Part shown: positions 35,734 to 45,099 of the stretch, piece by piece | How positions within the stretch are numbered: the first letter of the stretch is position 1 | Layout: the number at the start of each line of letters is the position of its first letter | Origin: CBDAUN01 sp965214615 | GTDB taxonomy: Bacteria > Pseudomonadota > Gammaproteobacteria > Arenicellales > JAJDZL01 | DNA length: 64,000 bases | Reading direction: 5' to 3' | NCBI GenBank assembly: GCA_965214615.1 | Contig: OZ243952.1 | Location: forward strand, 62,001 to 126,000 | Translations under genes and position numbers: made by a program | The notes under the pieces: generated by a model | Told to the model about the DNA's origin: nothing | What the model saw: the letters and a program-made list of their open reading frames with translations, nothing else | Database searches by the model: none

Positions 35734-37551
35734 TTAGACAATTGCCCCGCCGTCACTGCGCGTGATCGCAATCACCGTGGAACGCGGCACAGTACTGCCG
35801 CCGTCCGGGAAGTGGCTATCGTCTGGATTGCCTTCACCCGGATGCTGAATGCCGACAAACATGGTGTGCCTGTCAGTACTCCATGCCATGCCGGTGACTT
35901 CGCATCGCCTCGGTCCTACGAGAAACCGGCTGATTTCGCCGGTGTCCGCGTTTGCCGCCAGCATCTGGTTGTTTCCCATTCCGGCGAAGTCGCCCTCGTC
36001 CGAGTAGTTTCCATCGGTCTGGATCCAAAGGTTGCCCGCAGAATCGAATGCCAATCCGTCAGGAGAGTTGAACATATTGTCCGCATTGACATTGGACGAA
36101 CCTGCGTTGGCATCGCCATGCACCGCCGGATTGCCGGCAACTGCGAACAGATCCCAGGAAAAGCCGCTTGCGGCGTGGTCGCCATGATCGGGAACCCATC
36201 TGACGATTTGTCCGTAGATGTTCGCTTCGCGCGGATTCGGGCCGCCGACCGGCGTCGCATCGCCGCCGGCGTTCGGCTTAAGTCCGCGGTTTCTGTTGTT
36301 TGTCAGGCAGCAGTAGGCTTCGGCCTTGAACGGATTGGCAGCAACCCACTCCGGACGGTCCATGGTGGTGGCGCCGACCCTGCTTGCCGCGATACGCGAA
36401 TAAATACAGATTTTCTCAATCGGCATTCCAGCAGTTTCAGGCGTCAGTTCAATCCATCGTCCGCTTCCGTCGTCGGAGAATTGCGCAACCGACAGCACTC
36501 CGTCATCCAGCAGGCCGGCATTGTCCGGCGAACCCTCGGCATAGATGCCGTTCGAGACATACCGGTAGAGAAATTCTCCGCGCTCGTCATCGCCCATATA
36601 GGCGACGATGCGGCCATTGCCGGCGACCACAACCTCGCAGTTTTCGTGCTTGAACCGACCCATTGCGGTACGCTTTTTAGGCGTTGATTGCGGATCCGAG
36701 GGATCAATTTCAACGATGTATCCCGCCCTAAGCGGCTCATTGGGGTTCTTGGCGACATCGAATCGGTCGTCGACGCGCGACCAGTCATAGCCCCAGTCCC
36801 TGTTTCCGATGCCGTAGCGCCTGTACGCTCCGCCGAGTTCCATGCCAGGATCGCTCGGTGTCGAGAAATAGCCGTTGAAGTTTTCCTCGCAGGCAAGATA
36901 GGTTCCCCACGGCGTCACACCGTTGCCGCAGTTGTTCCAGGTTCCCAAGGCATGTTTTCCCGTCGGGTCGGCTTCAGTCCTTAAAAGTTCATGCCCGGCA
37001 GCGGGACCGGTCAGTTCGGTTGCCGTGGCTGCGGTGATTCTGCGGTTGTAGGGCGAATCGACAGCAATGCGCCACGTACCGTCGCGCACTTGCAATTCAA
37101 CGATACTCACGCCGTGTGCTGCAATGCCCTTGTATACGTCGTCATCATTTTCGGGCAGGCCGCTTGCGCGGTTGCCGTAGATGATGCCGAGGTTGCAGTA
37201 CTCGTTGTTTACGACCAGCAGGTGGTGGCCGTCAATCTCAAAAAATGCCATGCCGTCGCAGTTGTCGCCGAACGACCGCGCCTGACTGGCGGCGGTTCCG
37301 CGGCTGTCCTGGTCGAAGTCGGGCGTGCCGCTCCAAAGCGGATCTCCCCAGGAAGCAACGCGATGCCATTCGAATCCCTCGGGCAAGGTAACGGTGTCTT
37401 CGCTGCTTACTGCGACCGGCTCGAAGCGGATTGCCGAGCCTGCAAGCACCTTCGCAAATGGCAATGCGCTTGCGACAAATGCGCCGGCCGCCATTGCAAA
37501 CGTTCCTTGCATGAATGCCCTTCGTTGAACGACAGAGTCAAAGTCAGTCAT
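35734..37551 (-). CDS. PhoX-type alkaline phosphatase (DUF839), Tat-exported
   Basis: A roughly 605-residue secreted protein. The twin-arginine signal is near the N-terminus (VQRRAFMQGTFAMAAGAF). Mature motifs are those of PhoX-family Ca/Fe phosphatases: 'FGDNCDGMAFFEIDGHHLLV', NNEYCNLGI, NCGNGVTPWGTYLACEENF and 'DSAGNLWIQTDGNYSDEGDF'. It would release phosphate from organic esters in the periplasm. The start is the ATG at 37551; a TTG at 37569 would add six residues. It converges on aqpS with a 42-base gap. I could not find a clear Pho box upstream, and related DUF839 proteins have other roles. Confidence 0.78.
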   Translation of the reverse strand: MTDFDSVVQRRAFMQGTFAMAAGAFVASALPFAKVLAGSAIRFEPVAVSSEDTVTLPEGFEWHRVASWGDPLWSGTPDFDQDSRGTAASQARSFGDNCDGMAFFEIDGHHLLVVNNEYCNLGIIYGNRASGLPENDDDVYKGIAAHGVSIVELQVRDGTWRIAVDSPYNRRITAATATELTGPAAGHELLRTEADPTGKHALGTWNNCGNGVTPWGTYLACEENFNGYFSTPSDPGMELGGAYRRYGIGNRDWGYDWSRVDDRFDVAKNPNEPLRAGYIVEIDPSDPQSTPKKRTAMGRFKHENCEVVVAGNGRIVAYMGDDERGEFLYRYVSNGIYAEGSPDNAGLLDDGVLSVAQFSDDGSGRWIELTPETAGMPIEKICIYSRIAASRVGATTMDRPEWVAANPFKAEAYCCLTNNRNRGLKPNAGGDATPVGGPNPREANIYGQIVRWVPDHGDHAASGFSWDLFAVAGNPAVHGDANAGSSNVNADNMFNSPDGLAFDSAGNLWIQTDGNYSDEGDFAGMGNNQMLAANADTGEISRFLVGPRRCEVTGMAWSTDRHTMFVGIQHPGEGNPDDSHFPDGGSTVPRSTVIAITRSDGGAIV

Positions 37552-37965
37552 CGAATTGTCTCGTGCCAATACCTGGAGTGAATCTTGATCGACAATAATC
37601 TACTTTGCATCTCAATTAAAGCACGATCAGGTCAAAGTTTAACACACGCCACTCTAAGTGATTGATAATGAATAGGCATATATTTCGAGTGGCACTACAT
37701 ACGCATGGACCGTGTGCTGCATTGCCACTCAAGCGAAAAGATTCCCACCGGTCAGGGCACAGCACGCTGAAAGGTTTTCACAATCAAATGGAACCTGACA
37801 TCGTCTTGCGCAGTCAGCGGACGGTTGCATGCGCGACGCGGCATCATATGGCGTCGGATGCGCCGGCTATGAAGAAAAAAAGCGTCCGCCGAGTTGGACG
37901 ACGGACGGCAATAAAGGAGGATTTGGAAATGAATAAATCGGGTGCTGTAAGTAATCAACGCGCCC
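37552..37965. other. Intergenic region upstream of the PhoX-type gene
   Basis: About 410 bases between phoX and the stop of the phasin gene, both on the minus strand. Plus- and minus-strand frames here (37662-38156, 37752-38171) lack any domain and run antisense to, or out of frame with, the phasin gene. The AT-rich part at 37585-37665 probably holds the PhoX promoter, but I see no convincing hexamer pair. Confidence 0.35.
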
Positions 37966-38307
37966 TTAGGCGGTTTTCCTACCTGCTGAAACAACCGGTG
38001 CAACTGCGGAAACCGATGACATCGCATACTTGCTCCAAAGCTCGCCATAGGACTGGCCTGCTTCGGCTCCGATCGCATACAGAGCCTCGGCAGCATCTCT
38101 GGACTTTGCGGCAACGGAACCGAACCAGTCTGTTTGCATTGCAACAACATCGTTAACGGTTCGTGCGCCAAGCAGTTTTTCGGCTTGAGCAGTCATGTCC
38201 TGACTGAAAACCTTGACGGCTTCCACATTGCAGTCAAATACCTTATTCGCAACTTTGGCGTTTACAGCCATCGCTTCTGCGTTCAGGTCAAGAATTTTTG
38301 CTTGCAT
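37966..38307 (-). CDS. Phasin family protein (polyhydroxyalkanoate granule-associated)
   Basis: A 113-residue, entirely helical and Ala-rich protein with the phasin pattern: 'NVEAVKVFSQDMTAQAEKLL', then VVAMQTDWFGSVAAKSRDAAEALY and a C-terminal Ala/Val-rich tail. Phasins coat storage granules of polyhydroxyalkanoate. The ribosome-binding site AAGGAG sits 7 bases before the ATG. No PHA synthase gene is nearby. A strong promoter-like pair lies upstream, fitting an abundantly expressed protein. Confidence 0.75.
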   Translation of the reverse strand: MQAKILDLNAEAMAVNAKVANKVFDCNVEAVKVFSQDMTAQAEKLLGARTVNDVVAMQTDWFGSVAAKSRDAAEALYAIGAEAGQSYGELWSKYAMSSVSAVAPVVSAGRKTA

Positions 38308-38345
38308 GAATGATCTCCTTGCTTAAATTCGTCATGTTGCAGTGC

Positions 38346-38373
38346 AATATATGCTTTATTTTCCCAAAGTCAA
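38346..38373 (-). promoter_or_regulatory. Candidate sigma-70 promoter for the phasin gene
   Basis: Read on the minus strand, TTGACT (38373-38368) and TATATT (38351-38346) are separated by 16 bases, about 40 bases upstream of the phasin start. Both hexamers are close to consensus. Confidence 0.5.
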
Positions 38374-38598
38374 CCCCTCTGAGCCGAAAAATGTCAAAAA
38401 AGAATCGTCATTTGCGCAAATCGTCTGTCAGCATGCGGTAAATCGCAGATGCGGCCTGCCATGCAGGGCAATGCCGGCATTCCGATTCGAACGCACGGAT
38501 CGCAGATTGAATCTGGCTTGCGATTGCATCGGTTCATGCAATACAGTGATAGTGAATCAACCGGATCACACAATTTGCCTCATATCGGAGCTGTACAC

Positions 38599-40986
38599 AT
38601 GGCAACAGCAAAAGGTTCAAAAGACACCTACCTTGAGCCTTCGGCAGCCAACGCCCTGCCGTATTTTCTGCCTCTTGCAGCATTTCCTTTGCTGTTTGCC
38701 GCGGCAGCGCAGGGAGGGTGGTGGCTTGCGACGCTGTTTTTCATCCCGGTCAGCGTTCAGCTGCTGGAGCGCACATGGTCCGCCAACCAGCAAAGCCTGA
38801 ACCCCGGGCTGATGCTGTCCTCCGATCTTGTGTGGTACAGCCTGCCGCTATGGCTATGGGCGATTGCGTGGCCGGCCGTCGTGATCTTCGCCGCATGGCA
38901 AATATTCGCAGTCGGGCATCTGGCGGCCTGGGAGAGCGTCCTGCTGGCGATTGCGCTCGCTATCGAAGGCCGCGCAGTGTTCATTGTCGGACACGAATTG
39001 CTCCATCGGCGTTCGCGGTTCAAACGATATCTCGGCGAGCTTCTGTTCGCCTCTGTTTCCTGCCCGCATTTCGCCTTGGAACACATCTATGGTCATCATG
39101 CCCATGTCGGCACGCCGATGGATCCGGGGTCCGCGCCCAGGGGACGCAGTTTCTGGCACTACTTCCCCCGCATCCTGGCAAGCAATGTCCTCGACTCGTG
39201 GAAAATCGTCCGAAAACAGCTGGCACGGAAACGATTGCCTCCATGGCACTACACCAATCCATTCTGGCGCTTCGGGATCGAGACAGCGGCATGGTACGCA
39301 TTTTTCTACATTGCGGGGGGCTGGACAGCCATCGCAGTCTTCATGGCGCTTTGTCTTTGGATTGTGTTTCTGATGAAGCTCAGCGACTATGTCCAGCACT
39401 ACGGATTGCGCCGCATACGGCTGCCGGACGGCCGGTTCGAACGCGTTCAGTCGCGCCATTCCTGGAGCGCAAGCCAAAGCGCAAGCAAGTGGATGCTGTT
39501 TAACATGCAGCGCCATGCGGATCATCATATTGTCTCTGGCCGCCCGTATCCGCTGCTGGCGCATTACGGCTCCGAGCAGTCGCCTCATCTGCCGGGACCC
39601 TACAGCCAAATGTTTCTCCTCGCCCTGTGGCCAAGCCGCTGGTTTGAAAAAATGGATCCGCTGGTAGACCAATGGCGAGCGCAATTTTACCCGGAAATAG
39701 GCGACTGGAGTGCCTATGACAGCGCGCTGTCAGCTGCGCGGCCGGCCGCCTTTGATGCCATCGTCGAAATATTCCAAGCGGCGCCGCGCATTGCCAAGGC
39801 AGTCAGGCGCAATCCGGAACTGCTCGACAATCTGCAGACCAGGGAATTCACCGATTTGGAAATTCCCTCCGGATTCGGGGCTGATTCAGAAGCCGAAAGA
39901 ATAGCTCGAAGCGGGCTGGCGCGTGTCTACTGGCTGCATGAGCTGGATGCTGCGGAAATGAAGACTCGTCTTGGCGAAATGCCCGTGCAGGATGCCACAG
40001 ACGCTGCGAGGACCGCACTCGACTGGTCGAATGACAAGACGTTTCAAATCGCCATGCATACCTTGCGCGGCAGCCTGACGCCGTCCGAAGCCGGCTTCGC
40101 GCTGGCCAATGTGGCGCAGGCAGCGATTGCGACAGTGCTTGATGCGGTTGTAGAGGACAGCGGCGAACGACATGCCGGTAAAAGCTCGGTTGCAGCAATC
40201 GTCGGAGGCGAAGTTGCTGCCAAGGAGGCAGCGCCGCGAACGCCGCTGCAGATCTGGTTCATCTGCGACGAAAAGTCGCTGTGCCATCGGGCGCTGTGTC
40301 AAAATTTCTGCAAGGCTGTAGGCATCCTGACCCGGGACAGCCTGCTGTTTGATCCATTTTCACCGCGCACCGGCGACAGAATGTGCTTTGCGCTCTCGGA
40401 CCTGCCCCAGCCCGACGGGTCGGACGATGCGGCCGCCGAAATCCTGGACCTGGCTTTCGCACGGTGCGTATTCGTTCATGGCGATTTGGAACTTAAAGAC
40501 CGATTCGATCGACAGCGGCGCAATTTGCTGCGCGAAGAATCGGTACGGACATTTGCAATCGAGCAACTGCGCCGAAAGGACGATGCCGATACCGGTGCGG
40601 TTCTGCCCGAAACGGCGCGGCGGAATCTGCAGCAAATCAGACATGCAGCTAAGCTGGTTCAGATTGCATGCTATGCGAATCTGCCCAAGCCGGTGCTGCT
40701 GCGCGATCATGCGACAATTTTCAACACGGCGAAATCCGAAGGGCTGATTGACGGCGGTACCGCCGACGCGCTCGTTCGCGGGGCACAGCTTTGGACCAAT
40801 CTGCACGGCTTCCTGCGCCTGACGCTGGATGATGCCGTGCCGCTGTCGGATATCCATGAAGGGCTCTGGCCTGCTGCGGCGCTGTCTTGCGGAATGAAGG
40901 ATTTCGACGAACTGAACGAAACTGTCAAAAGCGCTGCAAACGATACGGATCGCGCTGTCAGCGCACTGGTGCGGAGTATCGCCTGA
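38599..40986 (+). CDS. AlkB-like membrane monooxygenase fused to a GlnE-like degenerate adenylyltransferase region
   Basis: A 795-residue protein starting at the ATG at 38599 (GGAG 9 bases upstream; the frame is open from before 38449). Residues 20-360 are AlkB-like: several membrane segments and the His boxes HELLHRRSR (132-140), EHIYGHHAHVGTP (161-173), DYVQHYGL (263-270) and QRHADHH (304-310). The normal AlkB is about 400 residues and ends here. Residues 385-795 follow the order of GlnE adenylyltransferase: RRNPELLDNL (403-412), 'IAMHTLRGSLTPSEAGFALA' (484-503), a pseudo-catalytic strand VGGEVAAKEAAPRTPLQIWF (535-554) and the helical 'GLIDGGTADALVRGAQLWTN' (715-734). In GlnE the strand ends S-D-L-D-L; here Pro549 and Gln551 stand at the two Asp positions, so nucleotidyl transfer is unlikely. 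Confidence 0.75.
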   Translation: MATAKGSKDTYLEPSAANALPYFLPLAAFPLLFAAAAQGGWWLATLFFIPVSVQLLERTWSANQQSLNPGLMLSSDLVWYSLPLWLWAIAWPAVVIFAAWQIFAVGHLAAWESVLLAIALAIEGRAVFIVGHELLHRRSRFKRYLGELLFASVSCPHFALEHIYGHHAHVGTPMDPGSAPRGRSFWHYFPRILASNVLDSWKIVRKQLARKRLPPWHYTNPFWRFGIETAAWYAFFYIAGGWTAIAVFMALCLWIVFLMKLSDYVQHYGLRRIRLPDGRFERVQSRHSWSASQSASKWMLFNMQRHADHHIVSGRPYPLLAHYGSEQSPHLPGPYSQMFLLALWPSRWFEKMDPLVDQWRAQFYPEIGDWSAYDSALSAARPAAFDAIVEIFQAAPRIAKAVRRNPELLDNLQTREFTDLEIPSGFGADSEAERIARSGLARVYWLHELDAAEMKTRLGEMPVQDATDAARTALDWSNDKTFQIAMHTLRGSLTPSEAGFALANVAQAAIATVLDAVVEDSGERHAGKSSVAAIVGGEVAAKEAAPRTPLQIWFICDEKSLCHRALCQNFCKAVGILTRDSLLFDPFSPRTGDRMCFALSDLPQPDGSDDAAAEILDLAFARCVFVHGDLELKDRFDRQRRNLLREESVRTFAIEQLRRKDDADTGAVLPETARRNLQQIRHAAKLVQIACYANLPKPVLLRDHATIFNTAKSEGLIDGGTADALVRGAQLWTNLHGFLRLTLDDAVPLSDIHEGLWPAAALSCGMKDFDELNETVKSAANDTDRAVSALVRSIA

Positions 40987-41065
40987 GCCGCAGCAAACCG
41001 ATCCGCGCCGTGCGCAAGCACATATCCGAGGCACTCGGCGCGCATCCGGCGCCTTGATCGTGCTG

Positions 41066-42349
41066 TCAGCTGTTTGGCGGTTCCTTGCGCGCCAACTCCG
41101 CGCCATTCGCCATGGCATCCGTCTTCGCTCTCAAGGCTCTGAAATCGTCCCTTTCGAATAATCCGGATGCCGCAAAACCGAATACCAGGCCCCAAAAAGG
41201 CGAACCGATGTTCCAAATCGAAATGTCGGATACCGTCACCAGCAACGTAACCAGCGCTCCAAGCGTGAATTGCGTGCTGAATGTCGCTACAAAGGCACGC
41301 TGCAGCACCGGCAGCAGCGCCAGACCGCCGAGGACGGCAACAAATGCAAACGGCAGGCTGAGCATCATCCAGGTCGCGCCGACGGCAAATATGCCAAATA
41401 CAATAAATAGAATTCCAAAGATCACGGCCCCGGAGTACTGCCTCTCGACTTCGCCCTGGCTGGAAAGCACCGCGTTGGAAGGTCCGGTCACGCAGGTGCA
41501 TACCGAGCCGAACACGGCGAATACCATCGAGCCGATCCCGCAAGCCGCAGTCATGGCGTTGATTGGCGGTCGATGCCCTGCCGCGGTGAGTACCGCAAAG
41601 CCCTGGCCATTCTGTACCACCAGCACAGTGATCGCGAGCGGTATCACCAGCTCGACAATCGCCTGCCTGGAAAATTCAGGCCAATACACAGTTGGCAGCC
41701 CGACCCAATGCTCGATCGCCTGCGGCGGATTCCATGTTCCCGTCGCCCACACCGCCGCCGCGCCGGCGACCAGGGCGATTCCTACCGGCGGAACTATCCG
41801 GCTCAGGCGCGGCAAGACCGCGATGCACGCATAGCCGGCAACCATCGACGAGGCAATCCAGAACTGCTGTTCGAATGCCAGCACAAGGTCTAGTCCGAAC
41901 TGCAGAAAAACCCCTGATACCATTGCCATCACAATCGGCATCGGTGTCGCTTGCAGCGCCTTTCGAACCACGCCGGTCAGCCCGATCGCCACCATCAGCA
42001 ATCCGGTGACCCAGTAGGCCCCGATCACTTCGGCGAAACTCAGATGATCCAAGGCCGATGCCAGCAGCACAGTACCCGGAATCGTCCATGCGAATCCCAG
42101 CGGCTGGCGGTACGCAAGGCTGAATCCAAGCGTGATCGCCCCGCTGATAAAAAAGGCGGCGAAAATCCACGACGCCAGATCGCGCTCGCTCAAGCCTCCG
42201 TTGATGGCGACCGACACCACGATTGCAACCGGGCCGGTCGCAGAAAATATAAACGCCGTGACGCTGCTGGCAAAGTAGACGCCGCCGGAATCGCGGAATA
42301 CATCGGCAATTCCGGCAAAGCGCTTCGCAGGTCGTTCCAGGTTCCGCAT
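41066..42349 (-). CDS. benE: BenE-family transporter (benzoate/H+ symporter type)
   Basis: A 427-residue inner-membrane protein with about twelve hydrophobic segments. The segments 'VYFASSVTAFIFSATGPVAI', 'FAWTIPGTVLLASALDHLSF' and 'TGPSNAVLSSQGEVERQYSG' follow the BenE pattern. The family imports benzoate in Acinetobacter, but many members are of unknown substrate. No aromatic degradation genes are adjacent. It faces the monooxygenase gene tail to tail. Confidence 0.8.
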   Translation of the reverse strand: MRNLERPAKRFAGIADVFRDSGGVYFASSVTAFIFSATGPVAIVVSVAINGGLSERDLASWIFAAFFISGAITLGFSLAYRQPLGFAWTIPGTVLLASALDHLSFAEVIGAYWVTGLLMVAIGLTGVVRKALQATPMPIVMAMVSGVFLQFGLDLVLAFEQQFWIASSMVAGYACIAVLPRLSRIVPPVGIALVAGAAAVWATGTWNPPQAIEHWVGLPTVYWPEFSRQAIVELVIPLAITVLVVQNGQGFAVLTAAGHRPPINAMTAACGIGSMVFAVFGSVCTCVTGPSNAVLSSQGEVERQYSGAVIFGILFIVFGIFAVGATWMMLSLPFAFVAVLGGLALLPVLQRAFVATFSTQFTLGALVTLLVTVSDISIWNIGSPFWGLVFGFAASGLFERDDFRALRAKTDAMANGAELARKEPPNS

Positions 42350-42605
42350 AGGTTCGCTCAGGTTGTGCTAAGGACAATCGAATCCAGGTCACAAATTTTC
42401 CGCCCCCGAGGGGGCATCGCCCGAAATTCGGCCGCCTCGCCAGTTCCCGCGTGCGCCGGCAGCGCACTTGGTTTCAAAATTGTTTCGCAAATGGGTTAAT
42501 ATTCCGCCCGCCGCATTATCGTTTTGCGCAGGCACCGCGCTCGCGGCTGTGTGCTGTATTCTACGTGCTATCGGTGCGGAACGAAACGTCAACTTGCAAC
42601 AGAAT

Positions 42606-43826
42606 ATGACAAATCAGCGTAAGAACAGATTCTCCGCACTCGCCGCACGCGTCGGCGGCGGCGGCGCGGATGCATGGGAAGTGCACATGGAGGCGATCAG
42701 GCGCCAGCGCTGCGGCGAAGACGTCCTGATCCTGACCATCGGCCAGGAAATGCTCGAACACACTCCGAGCGCCATTGTCGACGCCGCGATTGCGAGCATG
42801 CGCTCGGGACGGCATCACTACAGCGAAATCAGCGGCGAGCCGGATTTGCGCTCGGCAATCGCAAGCGAGTTTTCCAGACAGACCGGGGTTCAGGTTTCGC
42901 CCGGCAACTGCGCGGTCTTCGCCGGCGCTCAGAACGCCTTGTTCGCCGCTTCGCTGTGCACTCTGGGCACCGGCAGCGAAGTCATTGTGATCGAGCCGTA
43001 CTACGCCACCTACCATGCCACATTCACCGCCGGCGGCGCACAATGCATCGCAGTCGAAACCGACCCGGCCGAGGGATTTCAGTTTGATCCGGATGCTGTG
43101 CGAAGCAAAGTCAGCGACAAAACCGCAGCCGTAGTGATGAATTCGCCGAACAATCCGGCAGGCGTGACCTATGATCGGTGGCGGATTCAAGAACTGGTCG
43201 ACATCTGCAAGGACAATGAGCTTTGGCTGATCAGCGACGAGGTCTATTCCACTTTGGCCGATTCCGGCTCCCATGTCAGCCCTGCCTCGCTTCCAGGCGC
43301 GTTTGACACCTGCATCACGGTAAGCAGCGTGTCAAAGTCGCACCGCATGACCGGCTGGAGGCTGGGCTGGGCAGTCGCCGACGAACAAGTCATCGCGCAG
43401 CTGCATAATCTGTCGCTTTGCATGGCCTACGGGCTGCCGATGTTCATTCAGGACGCGGCGACCTATGCAATCGGCGAAACGGCACGGTTTTCCAGTCGGG
43501 TCCGGGAAGAGATCAACGCGAAAAGGCAGATGGTCGTATCGAGCCTGGAAAAGATCGACGGCATCAGCATACGCGGATCGCTGGTCGGCATGTTTGTCCT
43601 GTTCGACATCAGGGAGCTTGACATCTCGGACAAGGAATTCGCCTGGCGGCTGCTCGATCACTACGGCATAGCCGTCCTGCCGTGCGACGCATTCGGACGC
43701 TCCGGGGCAGGCCTGCTGCGCATCAACGTCGGCGAATCTGCCGACAGCCTTGAGCGCGCCTGCGCGATGATTCGCGCCTGCGTTGAAGACGTTCGCGTCG
43801 CTCGGACATCGGCCGCCGGCGCATGA
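42606..43826 (+). CDS. PLP-dependent aminotransferase, class I/II
   Basis: A 406-residue fold-type I aminotransferase from the ATG at 42606 (MTNQRKNRFS); the frame is open from 42468. The PLP-Lys is in SSVSKSHRMTGWRLGW, the Asn in MNSPNNPAGV and the Asp/Tyr in LISDEVYSTL. The N-terminal 'LTIGQEMLEHTPSAIVDAAI' and 'HHYSEISGEPDLRSAIASEF' resemble arginine-pyruvate or aspartate-type transaminases. It is upstream of the two acyl-CoA dehydrogenases in the same direction, so it may belong to an amino-acid or ring degradation pathway. Confidence 0.82.
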   Translation: MTNQRKNRFSALAARVGGGGADAWEVHMEAIRRQRCGEDVLILTIGQEMLEHTPSAIVDAAIASMRSGRHHYSEISGEPDLRSAIASEFSRQTGVQVSPGNCAVFAGAQNALFAASLCTLGTGSEVIVIEPYYATYHATFTAGGAQCIAVETDPAEGFQFDPDAVRSKVSDKTAAVVMNSPNNPAGVTYDRWRIQELVDICKDNELWLISDEVYSTLADSGSHVSPASLPGAFDTCITVSSVSKSHRMTGWRLGWAVADEQVIAQLHNLSLCMAYGLPMFIQDAATYAIGETARFSSRVREEINAKRQMVVSSLEKIDGISIRGSLVGMFVLFDIRELDISDKEFAWRLLDHYGIAVLPCDAFGRSGAGLLRINVGESADSLERACAMIRACVEDVRVARTSAAGA

Positions 43827-43896
43827 TCACTGCGCAGGCAGAATCGCACGCCGTGCGACTCAGTCATCGCACCTGCTGACCCGGAGCCGGCCGGAA

Positions 43897-45099
43897 ATGC
43901 TTGAAATGCCGAAATTCGAACCGCGCGTCGAACAGTTCCGACATGAAGTCCGGGAGTTCATCCGCGCCAATCTTCCCGATGACATCCGCACCATGGTAGC
44001 CCGGGAAATCATGGATCTGCCGCGCGAAGCGCAAGTGCGATGGCACCGCATCCTACGGGATCGGGGAGGCTGGTGCGTGCCAAGCTGGCCGAAACGCCAT
44101 GGCGGACCCGGCTGGTCGGACGAGCAGCAGTACGTCTTCGAACAGGAAATCTCGCTCAACGACGCGCCGCGCCCGATGGTCTACGGCGTCGGGATGCTCG
44201 GCCCGACACTGTTTCGCTACGCAACGCCCGAACAGCTCGAAACCTATCTGCCCGGCATACTCAGCGCGGAAACCCTGTGGTGCCAGGGCTTTTCCGAGCC
44301 AGGGGCCGGCTCGGACCTTGCGTCGCTGAAATGCCGTGCAGTCCGCGACGGCGACAGCTACGTCATAAACGGCTCCAAGATCTGGACCAGCGAAGGCCAT
44401 ATCGCCGACTGGATCTTCGGCGTGTTCCGCACGTCGACGCAGGGAAAAAAGCAGGCCGGCATCACATTCCTGATGATGGACCTTGAATCCGAAGGAGTCA
44501 CAGTTCGCCCATTGCTGCTGTTCGAAGGCACCCACGAAGTCAACCAGGTGTTCTTTGAAAACGTGCGCATTCCGGCCAGCCAGCGGCTCGGCGAAGAAAA
44601 CCAAGGCTGGGAGATCGCCAAATACCTGCTCAGCCTGGAGCGCTTCGGCACCGCGGAACTGTCCCGCACGCGCGCCACCCTCGGGCGGCTCAGGCGCGTG
44701 CTGCGCGCAATCAACCCGCAGACCGGCAAGCGCCTGATCGACGATCCGATATTCGCCGACAGGATCAGCCGCATCGAGGTGTCGCTGCATGCCCTGGAAC
44801 TGACCGAAAGGCGGTTCCTTTTCGGCAGGCGGCGAGAAGACCAGGGCGCCGAGGCGTCAATGCTGAAGATTCGCGGCACCGAAGTTCAATGCGATGCCTT
44901 CCGGCTCGCCGCCCAGGCGAGTGCGGCGTTCGCGAATATCGACGTTCCCCGAAACGACGCCATATCCGTCACCGATCACCCGTACACACCAGGCGATGCC
45001 GCACGCAACTACTTTAACTACCGAAAGACGCCGATCTATTCGGGCTCCAACGAAATACAGCGAAACATCATCGCCAAGGCAGTCCTGGGGCTGAAGTGA
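43897..45099 (+). CDS. Acyl-CoA dehydrogenase, large-subunit type (PimC-like)
   Basis: A 400-residue FAD enzyme, starting at the ATG at 43897 or 43906. Signatures are 'CQGFSEPGAGSDLASLKCRA', 'INGSKIWTSEGHIADWIFGV' and the C-terminal IYSGSNEIQRNIIAKAVLG. The one-base overlap with the next dehydrogenase gene and the paired sequence types recall the heteromeric PimC/PimD (pimeloyl-CoA dehydrogenase) and FadE28/29 enzymes. The substrate is unknown. Confidence 0.85.
   Translation: MLEMPKFEPRVEQFRHEVREFIRANLPDDIRTMVAREIMDLPREAQVRWHRILRDRGGWCVPSWPKRHGGPGWSDEQQYVFEQEISLNDAPRPMVYGVGMLGPTLFRYATPEQLETYLPGILSAETLWCQGFSEPGAGSDLASLKCRAVRDGDSYVINGSKIWTSEGHIADWIFGVFRTSTQGKKQAGITFLMMDLESEGVTVRPLLLFEGTHEVNQVFFENVRIPASQRLGEENQGWEIAKYLLSLERFGTAELSRTRATLGRLRRVLRAINPQTGKRLIDDPIFADRISRIEVSLHALELTERRFLFGRRREDQGAEASMLKIRGTEVQCDAFRLAAQASAAFANIDVPRNDAISVTDHPYTPGDAARNYFNYRKTPIYSGSNEIQRNIIAKAVLGLK

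Noticed and set aside
35812..36687. A 291-codon plus-strand frame antisense to the PhoX-type gene
   Set aside because: It is rich in Arg, Val and Ala without domains, while the minus strand has full PhoX motifs and a Tat signal.
38449..38598. An upstream start for the AlkB-like gene at 38449 or 38548
   Set aside because: The ATG at 38599 has GGAG at 9 bases, and the extra upstream residues look like untranslated sequence.
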